Part shown: positions 8,491 through 17,410 of the stretch, one piece after another
How positions within the stretch are numbered: the stretch's first letter is position 1
Layout: the number at the start of each line of letters is the position of its first letter
DNA from: Mordavella massiliensis
GTDB taxonomy: Bacteria > Bacillota > Clostridia > Lachnospirales > Lachnospiraceae
Assembly: GCF_016902415.1 (NCBI RefSeq)
Contig: NZ_JACJLV010000024.1
Location: 1 to 39,129 of the forward strand
DNA length: 39,129 bases
Reading direction: 5' to 3'
The notes under the pieces: model-generated
Told to the model about the DNA's origin: nothing
Databases searched by the model: none
Seen by the model: the letters and a program-made list of their open reading frames with translations, nothing else
Position numbers and translations under genes: made by a program

Positions 8491-8497
8491 GTCTCAA

Positions 8498-8527
8498 ATC
8501 GTAGCATAAAAAAAGGCGGGATGTCAA
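8498..8527 (-). promoter_or_regulatory. SigA-type promoter of the metG T-box leader
   Basis: TTGACA (8522-8527) and TACGAT (8498-8503) are separated by 18 bp on the minus strand. The -35 is only 30 bp beyond the PHP gene stop. A weak stem (GGCGG / CCGCC) with a run of T residues that could terminate the PHP transcript overlaps this promoter. Confidence 0.7.
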
Positions 8528-8556
8528 GGACTTTCCCCCGTAAAACCGCCCTGGCT

Positions 8557-9234
8557 TTATCCTGCGGACGAAGTAGCAGCCGCTTCAAACCTTCCTTCCC
8601 TGATAACTCTTGCCAGTTCCTGTTCATCTGCCGGCAGATTCGCCATCCGCACGCAGCAGCCTGCCAGATCCGGTATCTGATGGAAATCCGACCCCGCTGT
8701 CCCCACCAGGCCTTCCCGCCTGGCCATCTCTTTTGCCAGATTATTTCTGGAATCATGCCGGGGATTACCGTTCATGATCTCAATGCCATGAAGGAATCGT
8801 ATATCTGCCGGAAAACACATTTTCCGGAAAGGATGGGCCTGTATGATGGTCAACCTTTCTGCCTCCGCGATCTCCCAGAGATCAGGAAGCTCTTTCATAT
8901 AGATCCACTGATAGCGGGCAAAAAAGTCCTCCTTCATGCCATAGACCAGGAAATCATTCTCATCATGGGGGAAACGGATCTCCATCCCCAGATACACCCG
9001 GAAATCTCCAGCCTCCGCCGCGGCCTTCTTTGCCAGATGATATCCTCTCAGGAAATGCCGGCAGATCTCCGTCCAGTCTCCATCCGGCCCGCCAAGGGCA
9101 TTTTCGCTGAAATGATCCGTCACCACCAGTCCGTCATAACCCTGCTCAATATGCATGCGGACCCCTTCCGCAGCCGGCACCTTCCCACATCGGCTGGACT
9201 CATCCGTATGAAAATGAAGCTCTAACTGATACAT
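8557..9234 (-). CDS. PHP-domain phosphoesterase (first copy)
   Basis: A 225-residue PHP (polymerase and histidinol phosphatase) metallohydrolase. The ligand motifs appear in order: HFHTDES, TDHF, GMEI, QAHPFR and GSDFH. Family members hydrolyse phosphate monoesters or cyclic phosphates of small molecules; the substrate here is unknown. The ATG is preferred to a TTG three codons upstream because GAGGAG is correctly spaced for it. It is divergent from the RpiR regulator, and a second PHP protein lies just beyond that regulator, which suggests both belong to one regulated pathway. Confidence 0.85.
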   Translation of the reverse strand: MYQLELHFHTDESSRCGKVPAAEGVRMHIEQGYDGLVVTDHFSENALGGPDGDWTEICRHFLRGYHLAKKAAAEAGDFRVYLGMEIRFPHDENDFLVYGMKEDFFARYQWIYMKELPDLWEIAEAERLTIIQAHPFRKMCFPADIRFLHGIEIMNGNPRHDSRNNLAKEMARREGLVGTAGSDFHQIPDLAGCCVRMANLPADEQELARVIREGRFEAAATSSAG

Positions 9235-9352
9235 TTTTTCCAACTCCTCACCAAAACTTTAACTGTTCTTTTCATTTCTGTGATATGATAATGCCAGGAC
9301 GAAAAGCCCCGGCTGTGACGCCATAAAACTTCTATTATAAAAGAGGCTATGT

Positions 9353-10195
9353 ATGAACCATTTTTATTCTATCATAGAACATACCCCATTTACAAAAACG
9401 GAACAAAAAATTGTGAATTATATCCTGGAGGATCCATCCGCATTCCTGCGCCAGTCCATCGGAGAACTGGCCAGACGGATCGGCAGTTCAGAGCCTACCA
9501 TCTCCCGCTTTGCACGGCACTGTGGCTATGCCGATTTCAAAGAATTAAAAGCCGCAGTATCCACCGCCCAGGAAGAGCATCATTCTCCGGCTGTCAAGCT
9601 CTCTGCTTCCATGGAGCGACCGGATACCTCTACGCTGGAAGGTATGCTCCACTATCAGCAATACTGCATTGAAAAGACCCTGTCCTTCCTGGACCAACAG
9701 GTACTGGACCAGGCTATCGATGTCATTCTGCATGCCAGGCGAATCTATCTCTACGCAAAAGGAGCCGCCCTTTCCATGGCACAACTCCTGAAATTCCGTC
9801 TGTGCAGATTCGGTCTCGACGTTACCATCCTTCCTCCTGGGAGTTCGGAACTGTTTGAAGAAATCAATTTCCTTTGTTCTGAAGATCTTCTGATCCTGTT
9901 CGGATTTCAGAAGCTGCCCCGGGAAGCCCGGGTTCTTTTGGACTATCGCCGGACAGTAGGCTGCCGAACTCTTTTGTTCACCAGCCGAATCTATGAATCC
10001 GCATCAGATGACGATATCATCTCGCTATACGTATACCGGGGCGAACCCACGGAATACCACTCCATGGCAGCGCCGGCAGCGCTTCTGGATGCCCTCATCA
10101 TCCTCACCGGCCAGCGGTTGGGCGATGTCTCCCAGCAATCTCTGGACCGGCTGTACCGGTTAAAAGAAACCTACAAATCCGACATCCCACGTTAA
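9353..10195 (+). CDS. RpiR/MurR-family transcriptional regulator with SIS domain
   Basis: A 280-residue regulator. The N-terminal HTH_6 domain (about 1-77) contains IGELARRIGSSEPTISRFARHCGY. The C-terminal SIS domain (about 105-245), which usually binds phosphorylated sugars, includes RRIYLYAKGAALSMAQ. GAGG lies 7 bases before the ATG; an overlapping ATG four bases earlier is in another frame. It sits between two PHP phosphoesterase genes, divergent from one and convergent with the other, and near an ECF transporter operon whose upstream region has candidate RpiR sites. Likely the local regulator, responding to a sugar-phosphate-like ligand. Confidence 0.88.
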   Translation: MNHFYSIIEHTPFTKTEQKIVNYILEDPSAFLRQSIGELARRIGSSEPTISRFARHCGYADFKELKAAVSTAQEEHHSPAVKLSASMERPDTSTLEGMLHYQQYCIEKTLSFLDQQVLDQAIDVILHARRIYLYAKGAALSMAQLLKFRLCRFGLDVTILPPGSSELFEEINFLCSEDLLILFGFQKLPREARVLLDYRRTVGCRTLLFTSRIYESASDDDIISLYVYRGEPTEYHSMAAPAALLDALIILTGQRLGDVSQQSLDRLYRLKETYKSDIPR

Positions 10196-10236
10196 AATAT
10201 CCATGTTAACATCTGCGCCGGCATCCCGGCTTCCTC

Positions 10237-11028
10237 TTACGCGCCCCGAAGCAAGACTTCTACATAGTCCCCGCCAAGGGCGTGTATTTTTTTCAGGGAT
10301 CGCTTTAGTTCTCCTGCTGACTCTACCTGAATTTTCAGGGTATCTGACGTCTCGATCCTATAATTTCCCCCCTGAATCTGGGTTCGCAGACCGTCCACCG
10401 TACGCGCCGTCTGGTCAAACACATTATAGACACACCCATACTGGAGTGCCTGGTGGGTATCGCTTCCCGCAGCCAGAGGTTTCCCGAGCTTTTTGGAAAG
10501 CTCCCGCATCCGCCTTACCGTACCCGGATAATCTTCGGCCAGATCTTTGCCATTCATATCCAGAAACTCAAAAGTCCGAAGAATATCTTCCGGAAGCTCC
10601 GGAATATGACCACCTGCGCGGTAAGGATGTGCCGCCCCAAACAGTACCGGATATTCTTGCACTATCTGCATCCATTCCCTGGCCGGAAGGAAATGTCCTT
10701 TTTCCTTATAAGGCTCCAGACGGCGGTTCATCTCCAGAATCACATGCATATTTCCGATCACCAAGGTATGTCCGCCCTCGGCAATATCCACTTCCATGCC
10801 CGGGAAGATGCGAAGCCCTTCCCTTGTCAGAAAGGTGTCCCTCTCTGCTTCGTAATGCCTGGCAATATATTCATAAACCTCATTAAAGCCCAGGGTATTA
10901 AAATGCTCTGTCAGGCACAGCGCATCCAATCCGGCCTCCTTTGCTTCCCCGAACAGCCAGTCTGTATATTCCGGGGAAAAAGGCACTTTTTTTGCCAACT
11001 TTCCATGCGTATGCATATCTAATCTCAT
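10237..11028 (-). CDS. PHP-domain phosphoesterase (second copy)
   Basis: A 263-residue PHP metallohydrolase with DMHTHG, TEHF, GMEVD, GAAHPYR and GSDTH ligand motifs. It is clearly diverged from the first PHP protein at 8557 rather than a recent duplicate. GAGGAG lies 8 bases before the ATG. It starts 85 bp after the ECF T-component on the same strand and is probably the last gene of the ECF operon, placing a hydrolase next to an uptake system. The substrate is unknown; sugar or nucleoside phosphates or their cyclic forms are reasonable guesses from the family. Confidence 0.85.
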   Translation of the reverse strand: MRLDMHTHGKLAKKVPFSPEYTDWLFGEAKEAGLDALCLTEHFNTLGFNEVYEYIARHYEAERDTFLTREGLRIFPGMEVDIAEGGHTLVIGNMHVILEMNRRLEPYKEKGHFLPAREWMQIVQEYPVLFGAAHPYRAGGHIPELPEDILRTFEFLDMNGKDLAEDYPGTVRRMRELSKKLGKPLAAGSDTHQALQYGCVYNVFDQTARTVDGLRTQIQGGNYRIETSDTLKIQVESAGELKRSLKKIHALGGDYVEVLLRGA

Positions 11029-11113
11029 GTATCATTCTCCTCACATATAATTCCAACTACGAACGCCTCCCGGAACCGCTCACACCGTTTTCCAGCATGT
11101 GGTTACTCTCCTG

Positions 11114-11944
11114 CTACAGCGGGCTCACCGCAGATACCAGCACACAAAGAACGGTCCACACAATCGACACTGCCGCAAAAATGCCGTCATTTCTCGTCAC
11201 CTTCAGCATGGCAAGCTTCATCTTTTTCACCGTCGGATTCTTCAATGCATACCGATATCCCTTTATCTCCAGCGCTTCCACCGTAGTCCGGGATCTCTTG
11301 GCCGTATTCAGCATCAGCGGATAAAAGGCCTGGATGATCAGCTTGATCTGGTAGAACAGATAACGGATCTTGCCAGGAAATGTCTTCTTTGCCGGCGGAT
11401 TCCCTCGCAGCCGGTAGGACAGCAGGATATTCTGAAATTCTTCCATCAGCACCGGTAGGATCCGATAGGCAAAAGAGATGGAAAAGGACAGCTGATCCGG
11501 GCATCCAAACCACAACATCCCATTTGCCAGCCTGTCCGGATCCAGTCCGGAAAATACCGTGATGGAGGCCAGGGAGACCACCGCCACTTTCAGCGTCATC
11601 ACAAGGAGGGGCGCCACTGTACTGGCGTCCCCGCCAAAAAACAGCGCCGCAATGAGCAGGTAGCCGGTCTGGGAAAATACGCCCAGACAGAACAGGAACA
11701 GAACCAGGGGCGCGATCTTTGCCGCCCGGGTAGTAAGCGCCACAAATATGAAAAGGCCCAGCAGGATCACCAGGTCATTCAAGAACCATGGCACCAGGCC
11801 GAAAAAGAGATACCACACCAGAAGGACTCTTGGATCCAGTCCGGCGATTACCGTATCATCATTTCCATAAGCATTCTTCAGCACCTGGTTTCGCAGATAG
11901 TCCATAGAAAATTTATCCAGGATGCTTTCTGTCAGTTTATGCAT
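11114..11944 (-). CDS. ecfT: ECF transporter transmembrane (T) component
   Basis: A 276-residue CbiQ/EcfT-type membrane protein. Hydrophobic helices lie at about 45-100, 115-150 and near the C-terminus. The cytoplasmic coupling region contains the ATPase-contacting Ala-Arg-Gly-like motifs in variant form (SYRLRGN and EALEIKGYR). It couples the ATPases to substrate-binding S proteins. The ATG at 11944 overlaps the end of the ATPase gene by 8 bp and has AGGAG just upstream; frames beginning further upstream lie inside the ATPase gene and are not credible. Confidence 0.88.
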   Translation of the reverse strand: MHKLTESILDKFSMDYLRNQVLKNAYGNDDTVIAGLDPRVLLVWYLFFGLVPWFLNDLVILLGLFIFVALTTRAAKIAPLVLFLFCLGVFSQTGYLLIAALFFGGDASTVAPLLVMTLKVAVVSLASITVFSGLDPDRLANGMLWFGCPDQLSFSISFAYRILPVLMEEFQNILLSYRLRGNPPAKKTFPGKIRYLFYQIKLIIQAFYPLMLNTAKRSRTTVEALEIKGYRYALKNPTVKKMKLAMLKVTRNDGIFAAVSIVWTVLCVLVSAVSPL

Positions 11945-13649
11945 AGCGCTCCTCTCCTTCCTTAAAATATCCAATAAATTCATCAATCGTAAAACAGGGG
12001 TTTGCGATCCCCAGAGCCCTTCCCATATCATAGATCTGAGGTGGCCGGATGCCTACCTGGCTTCTTACGTACAAGTCAGCAAATATCTGCTCTTTAGGTC
12101 CGTCGGCGATCACATAGCCGCCGGACAGCACGATGATCCGCTCCGCCCAGTCGCAGACCAGTTGCATATCATGGGTGGCGATAACCACAGTATTAGTGAT
12201 GCCCTTTAGCATCTGCAGTGTATTCATTACTTCCCTTCGGGTAGCAATGTCCAGATTGGCCGTAGGCTCATCCAGAAGCAATATCTTCGGATTCAGCGCC
12301 ACGCCGATGGCCAGGGATGCTCTGCGCATCTGTCCGCCGGAGAGAAGGCGGCCGTCTCTCTCGGCCAGTTCCGTCAAGCGGAACTGTGCCAGCAATTCCT
12401 CTGTGCGCTTCTCATACTCCGGCACTTTTCGCACTTTCATAGCATAGGCGATATCCGCCCGGATGGAGTCCTGGATAAACATTTCTTCTGGATTCTGATA
12501 GACCAGGGAGAGCAATTCTCCCACTTCTTCTTTGGAAAAATCTTTAATCTCCCGTCCGTCCAACAATACGCTTCCTTCTTCCGGATGCACCAGTCCCATC
12601 ATCATCTTTAAAATCGTAGATTTACCCGCTCCATTGGATCCTATCAGCGCAATTTTCTCCCCTTTCCGGATGTCCAGGGAAAACTGATCCAGGATCCTGG
12701 GCGCCTGCCCTTTCACTGCCCGGTATCGTACGGTCACATTCCGAAAGGAAACCAGGGATTCTCCTCCTCCCGGGGTTCTGGCCATGCGCGTGCTTTCCGG
12801 CAGATGCCTCAGATATTTCCCAAAAAATGCTTTTCCTTCTTCAATATTCACCGGAAAGGACTCGTCCGCCGGAACCAGTCCTTCTTCTGCCATCCGGTCC
12901 GCGGCGATAGTCACCTGGGGCGGAAATATGTTGCTTCTTCGCAGTTCCTTCACCCGGCGCATAGCCTCCTGAGCCGGCAGCTGCCATACATTTTTCCCAT
13001 CCCGCAGAAGGAGTACATGCTTACAATATCTGGCAATATATTCAGTATGATGCTCGATCACGATAATAGTCTTGTGGTATGTTTCATTCCATTCTTTCAA
13101 GATCTCATAAATCTGGTCCGCATGGGCGGGATCCAGCTGCGCGATAGGTTCATCCAGAATCAGCACATCCGGGCTTAAAGCCGCCGCACCTGCCAGCGCC
13201 AGCAGGTGCTTTTGTCCGCCGGACAGCTGCCACACATAGTCAGAGATCTTGGAGGACAGGCCGCAGATCTGAAGCGCATTCTTTCCCCTCTCCTTATAGT
13301 CCTCCATGGCGTAGTTGAGGCATCCGTAGGACGCATCATCCAGTACCGTGGGACAGACAATCTGATTTTCAAAATCCTGATACACATAACCCACTCTTTT
13401 AGCCAGGTCACCAATCTCCTGCTCTCTGGTATCCACTCCGTCGATTCTGATGCTGCCCGTCATATCTCCCACGATAAAATGCGGAATCAGCCCGTTTAAA
13501 GTCTTGCAGAAAGTAGATTTCCCGCATCCATTGTTACCCACGATGGCAAGAAAATCTCCTTCCTCCACACAAAGATTCAGATCATTTAAAGTGGGGGCGT
13601 CTGCCCCCGGATAAGTAAATGTTACATGCTCAATTTCTATCTTACTCAC
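11937..13649 (-). CDS. ECF transporter ATPase, two fused ATP-binding domains
   Basis: A 570-residue protein with two complete ABC domains in tandem, equivalent to EcfA1 and EcfA2. The first has Walker A GNNGCGKST (38-46), LSGGQ (142-146) and VLILDEP. The second has GSNGAGKST (337-345), LSGGQ (436-440) and ILLLDEPTANLD. The start is GTG with AAGGAG 10 bases upstream, 14 bp after the S-component stop. Fusion fixes a 1:1 ratio of the two ATPases. The gene order S-A-T and tight spacing indicate a dedicated group I-like ECF module rather than a shared energising module. Confidence 0.92.
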   Translation of the reverse strand: MSKIEIEHVTFTYPGADAPTLNDLNLCVEEGDFLAIVGNNGCGKSTFCKTLNGLIPHFIVGDMTGSIRIDGVDTREQEIGDLAKRVGYVYQDFENQIVCPTVLDDASYGCLNYAMEDYKERGKNALQICGLSSKISDYVWQLSGGQKHLLALAGAAALSPDVLILDEPIAQLDPAHADQIYEILKEWNETYHKTIIVIEHHTEYIARYCKHVLLLRDGKNVWQLPAQEAMRRVKELRRSNIFPPQVTIAADRMAEEGLVPADESFPVNIEEGKAFFGKYLRHLPESTRMARTPGGGESLVSFRNVTVRYRAVKGQAPRILDQFSLDIRKGEKIALIGSNGAGKSTILKMMMGLVHPEEGSVLLDGREIKDFSKEEVGELLSLVYQNPEEMFIQDSIRADIAYAMKVRKVPEYEKRTEELLAQFRLTELAERDGRLLSGGQMRRASLAIGVALNPKILLLDEPTANLDIATRREVMNTLQMLKGITNTVVIATHDMQLVCDWAERIIVLSGGYVIADGPKEQIFADLYVRSQVGIRPPQIYDMGRALGIANPCFTIDEFIGYFKEGEERYA

Positions 13650-13663
13650 GAAAATCCCACTCC

Positions 13664-14518
13664 TTATGCCTGTTTCGTCTCCGCATTTTTCACAGCCCGG
13701 CCGCGGATCATGCCAATCACGATCAAAGCGATAATGGCAGCTACGATGATGCCGATAATAATGGAAGTGGTATTGCCTGCCCAGGCAGCTTCCCAATCAA
13801 TCAGTTCATATCCGCCGCTTGCCAGAAGCTCTGACGCGATCGCCGCCGCAAATCCGATCAGTACCATTCCCACCATCTTTGGCGTCAGCACGTAGTCACC
13901 GGCAATCATGGTGTCTTTGTCTCTTGGCTTAACACCCAGAAGCGGTTCGATCTTTCCATATAATCTGGGCGCCAGATACATGGTGGGCAGCATACAGAAC
14001 AGAATACCGGAAAACAAGATGTCATTCAGACAGGCAAAGCCTTCAGTAAAGAACACACTTTCCGGAAGTCCGGCTACCGCCTCAAAATCTTCGACCGCAA
14101 ACTGTACCTTCAGGATATCCACCACGCAGCCCATGAACTGCTGCACGGCTACGCCGATGATAGAAGCGGCAGCAACCACCTTACGGTTTCTGGGATCTTT
14201 GACGATCCGGCCTGCGATATATACGCCGATGGTAACAGTCAGAAACTTTTCCAGCTCTCCAAGGCCGCCAAACTGTCCCAGCATAATCTCGCTGAACACC
14301 AGCTCTCCGGTGGCCGCTCCAAGAGCCGCGCTCAAAGGATCAAACAGCATGGCCAGAGTCAGCGGGATAAACAGGAAATACTCCACGGAAAATTCCACGA
14401 TGCCCACCTGAAAAGACGGGATCAGTTCCGTAAACAACGTGGCCAGTCCGTAAAGGGACATGGTCAGCACAAATACCATCATTTTCTGTGACTGTGTCAT
14501 TTTATTTTTCGCATTCAT
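13664..14518 (-). CDS. Predicted ECF transporter substrate-binding (S) component, substrate unknown
   Basis: A 284-residue integral membrane protein with about 6-7 hydrophobic segments. Two long N-terminal helices cover the EYFLFIPLTLAML and ALGAATGEL regions, and the last helix is TTSIIIGIIVAAIIALIVIGM. It is larger than a typical S component (about 180-200 residues). Position as first gene of an S-A-T operon and GGAGGAG six bases before the ATG support the role. No vitamin-specific family (ribU, bioY, thiT) was recognised, and no riboswitch was seen upstream. Neighbouring PHP hydrolases and the RpiR regulator hint at a phosphorylated or sugar-like ligand. Confidence 0.7.
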   Translation of the reverse strand: MNAKNKMTQSQKMMVFVLTMSLYGLATLFTELIPSFQVGIVEFSVEYFLFIPLTLAMLFDPLSAALGAATGELVFSEIMLGQFGGLGELEKFLTVTIGVYIAGRIVKDPRNRKVVAAASIIGVAVQQFMGCVVDILKVQFAVEDFEAVAGLPESVFFTEGFACLNDILFSGILFCMLPTMYLAPRLYGKIEPLLGVKPRDKDTMIAGDYVLTPKMVGMVLIGFAAAIASELLASGGYELIDWEAAWAGNTTSIIIGIIVAAIIALIVIGMIRGRAVKNAETKQA

Positions 14519-14567
14519 AAAAAAACTCCTCCATCCATTACTCTCATTTTAGGGTTTTGTTTTCCTT

Positions 14568-14670
14568 TTTACGAAAGTAATTATAGAGAAGTTTTTCTAT
14601 ATCAGATAGCGCATTCCGATAAAATGTAAGTAAAATTTTCGTAAATAGATTTATGAAAATATACTTTCAT
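14568..14670 (-). promoter_or_regulatory. Promoter and candidate RpiR operators of the ECF operon
   Basis: The minus strand has a perfect TATAAT (plus positions 14580-14585) with a poor -35. Three related sites surround it: ATGAAAATATACTTTCAT at 14653-14670 (palindrome with one mismatched pair), TTTACGAAAGT at about 14568-14578, and TTTACGAAAAT on the minus strand at about 14634-14644. The shared core A(C/T)GAAA(A/G)T resembles the TGAAA-N-TTTCA operators described for some RpiR/MurR proteins. Assignment to the regulator at 9353 is inferred. Confidence 0.5.
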
Positions 14671-16566
14671 TTATCCTGCGTTGCTGGCCGCAATCTTTAC
14701 CCGGCTCCACAAATCGCTGATGATCTTTTTGGTATCTTCATTATAGACGAATACCTCGTCATTTTCATTGTCACTCCGCGGAATGTAAGCATTGATGCCC
14801 TCATAATCTCCGCCCTCGCCGGACAATGCATCCATAACCTCCTGGTTTGCGGAAGTATATCCCACATAGCTGGAGTTATCATACGCCCCGTCATACTCGC
14901 TGGCATAATTGATAAATGCATGGGCAAGCTCCGGGTTCTTGGCGTTCTTCGGGATCACCATGGCGTCTGACCACAGATTTGTCCCGCTCTCCGGCATATA
15001 GTATCCCATGTCCGGATTTTCCGCCATCACATAAGACGCATCTCCGGAATAGATCAGTCCCAGCGCTTTTCTTCCCTGGGCCATGTTGTCAATGATCTCG
15101 TCGGTCACGATCTCCGTATCCATGGTCTCCACGCACTGTACCAGCCAGTCATAGGCCTCCTGAAGCTCCTGCTCATTTTCTGTATTCATCGAATATCCCA
15201 GAGCTTTGAGCGCCATCATAAAGGAATCTCTCTCTGAATCATAGAGATACACATCCCCTTTATACTTTTCATCCAGGAAAATGTTGAATCCTTCTTTTTC
15301 CAGGTCTTCTAAGTCCACCTTGTTCTTGTCATAGACGATTCCCACAGTTCCCCAGAAATACGGAACAGAATACTCATTTTCCGGATCATAGGGAAGGCCT
15401 TTCACCGCGTCTGCCAGAAGATCCATGCAGGTGATCTTCTCCGGATCCAGCTTCTGAAGCAGATCTTCCTCAATGAGCCTCTGGATCATATAATCGCTGG
15501 GCACCAGGATGTCGTAGGACTCCCCGTTTGCCACCTTGATATACATCTGCTCATTGGAATCAAAGTTCTCCATGACCACAGATGCGCCGGTCTCTTCCTC
15601 AAAGTCGCCGATGATATTTTCGCCGGTGTACTCACCCCAGTTGTAGATGTGCAGGGTCTGTCCTTCAAAGGGCCGGTTGGAACCGCCGCCTCCAAGGTTC
15701 ACCGCGCAGATCCCCACTGCCGCTGCCGCAAATACAGCTGCCGCCGCAGGCAGAAGTCTTCTTCTTTTTCCCACAGTCTCCGCCTTCCTGCTCTTCGCCG
15801 CAAGGATGGGCGCCAGGTTGATCAGAACAAGCACAATGGTGATGATCACTACCACCAGGGTGGAAATGGCGTTGATGCTGGGGTTGACCCGCTTGCTCAT
15901 GGTGTAGACCACGATACTTAAGTTCTTGACGCCTCTTCCTGTTACAAAATAGGAAATGATAAAATCATCCACTGACATGGTAAATGCGATCAGCGCCCCG
16001 GACACGATGCCCGGCGTGATCTGTGGAACGATCACCTTGGTAAGCGCCTGCCAGGGCGTCGCGCCAAGATCCATGGCTGCGTCCGCCAGGTTGGGATCCA
16101 GGCTGCGGATCTTTGGCATTACCGACAGGATCACATAAGGGATACAAAAGGCAATGTGAGCAAGCAGCATGGTCATGTAGCCTTTTTCAATCTTAAATGT
16201 GATAAACAGCAGCATAAAACCGATGGCTGTTACAATCTCCGGATTCATCATGGGCAGGTTGTTTACCTGATCCATCACATTCCGGATCACCTTCTTAGAC
16301 TTGCTAAGCCCGATGGCGGAAATGGTTCCCACTACCGTAGAGATAAACGTGGCCAGGATGGCGATGCTGAACGTGGTATACAACGCTTCCATCATATCCT
16401 GGGATTCCAGCATGTGCCGGTACCAGCGCAGGGAAAATCCGGTAAAGCTGGTCAGGGATTTTCCGTCATTGAAGGAGAAAATAATCATATATCCAATGGG
16501 AAGATAGAAAAACAGGATCATCAGGATCATCAGAATCTTCCCAAAAGGCCGTTTTCCTTTGTTCAT
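14671..16566 (-). CDS. potCD: Spermidine/putrescine ABC transporter, PotC permease fused to PotD binding protein
   Basis: A 631-residue fusion. Residues 1-270 are a PotC-type permease with six transmembrane helices and the EAA-like loop (AAMDLGATPWQALTKVIVPQI). A seventh hydrophobic segment (about 278-298, LLPAAAAVFAAAAVGICAV) then carries the chain out of the cell. Residues from about 305 to the end are a PotD-type periplasmic-binding domain (LHIYNWGEYTGENII...VPSDYMIQRL). Tethering replaces the usual separate lipoprotein. AAGGAGG lies 9 bases before the ATG, and the gene starts 4 bp after potB. Related fusions occur in other Firmicutes. Confidence 0.93.
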   Translation of the reverse strand: MNKGKRPFGKILMILMILFFYLPIGYMIIFSFNDGKSLTSFTGFSLRWYRHMLESQDMMEALYTTFSIAILATFISTVVGTISAIGLSKSKKVIRNVMDQVNNLPMMNPEIVTAIGFMLLFITFKIEKGYMTMLLAHIAFCIPYVILSVMPKIRSLDPNLADAAMDLGATPWQALTKVIVPQITPGIVSGALIAFTMSVDDFIISYFVTGRGVKNLSIVVYTMSKRVNPSINAISTLVVVIITIVLVLINLAPILAAKSRKAETVGKRRRLLPAAAAVFAAAAVGICAVNLGGGGSNRPFEGQTLHIYNWGEYTGENIIGDFEEETGASVVMENFDSNEQMYIKVANGESYDILVPSDYMIQRLIEEDLLQKLDPEKITCMDLLADAVKGLPYDPENEYSVPYFWGTVGIVYDKNKVDLEDLEKEGFNIFLDEKYKGDVYLYDSERDSFMMALKALGYSMNTENEQELQEAYDWLVQCVETMDTEIVTDEIIDNMAQGRKALGLIYSGDASYVMAENPDMGYYMPESGTNLWSDAMVIPKNAKNPELAHAFINYASEYDGAYDNSSYVGYTSANQEVMDALSGEGGDYEGINAYIPRSDNENDEVFVYNEDTKKIISDLWSRVKIAASNAG

Positions 16567-16570
16567 CCGA

Positions 16571-17407
16571 TTACTCCTCCTTTCCGCCCTGGTTGCGGAT
16601 CTCGATCTTGCGGACCGCCATCATCAGAAGCATCATGATCACAGCCATGATCATAGAGATGGCGCTGCCGAAGTTCCACTCGCCAACCGTGATAAACTGG
16701 TTTTCGATCATATTTCCGATGAGGAAATACTGTCCCCCGCCCAGAAGCTTGGGGATAAAGAAGGAGCTGACTGCAGGCAGAAATACCAGGGTGATGCCAT
16801 TGATCACGCCCGGCAGGGACAAAGGCAATGTCACCCGCCCGAAGGTCTGCACCGGCCCTGCTCCCAGATCCGCGCTGGCCTCCAGAAGCGAATGATCCAT
16901 CTTGCTTAAAGAGGTCTGGATCTGCAGGATCATAAACGGCAGGAAGTTATATACCATGCCAAGAAGCACGGCCCCTTCCGTGTATAAAAGTTCCCCGTCC
17001 CCCAGGCCGAAGAGGCTTAAGATCCTCTGGATCAGGCCGCCTTCGCTTAACAGGCCGATCCAGGCATAGGTGCGGACCAGCATGTTGATCCACATGGGGA
17101 TGGTGATGCATAAGATCAGGATATTCTGCACTTTTTCCCGGCTGCGGGCAATAAAATATGCCACGGGATAGCCGAGGATCAGACAGATAATGGTGGTCTT
17201 AACCGCGATCAGGAGCGAACGCCAGAGGATCAATAAGAAATCCTGGTCGGTAAAAAATTTGACGTAATGCTCCAGTGTAAAGGAAAAGGAGATGATGCTG
17301 TTGCCGGGCTCCATCACGGAATACAACGCGATCAGAGCCATGGGGAGCACCAGCATCAGCGCCGCCCATACAAGATACGGCCAGGCCAGCTGTGAAAAGC
17401 GTTTCAC
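16571..17407 (-). CDS. potB: Spermidine/putrescine ABC transporter permease PotB
   Basis: A 278-residue permease with six predicted helices and the cytoplasmic EAA-loop region EASADLGAGPVQTFGRVTLP that docks onto PotA. It pairs with the PotC part of the downstream fusion to form the channel. The start is GTG, three bases after the potA stop, with the ribosome binding site inside potA, so translation is probably coupled. Confidence 0.92.
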   Translation of the reverse strand: MKRFSQLAWPYLVWAALMLVLPMALIALYSVMEPGNSIISFSFTLEHYVKFFTDQDFLLILWRSLLIAVKTTIICLILGYPVAYFIARSREKVQNILILCITIPMWINMLVRTYAWIGLLSEGGLIQRILSLFGLGDGELLYTEGAVLLGMVYNFLPFMILQIQTSLSKMDHSLLEASADLGAGPVQTFGRVTLPLSLPGVINGITLVFLPAVSSFFIPKLLGGGQYFLIGNMIENQFITVGEWNFGSAISMIMAVIMMLLMMAVRKIEIRNQGGKEE

Positions 17408-17410
17408 GTT

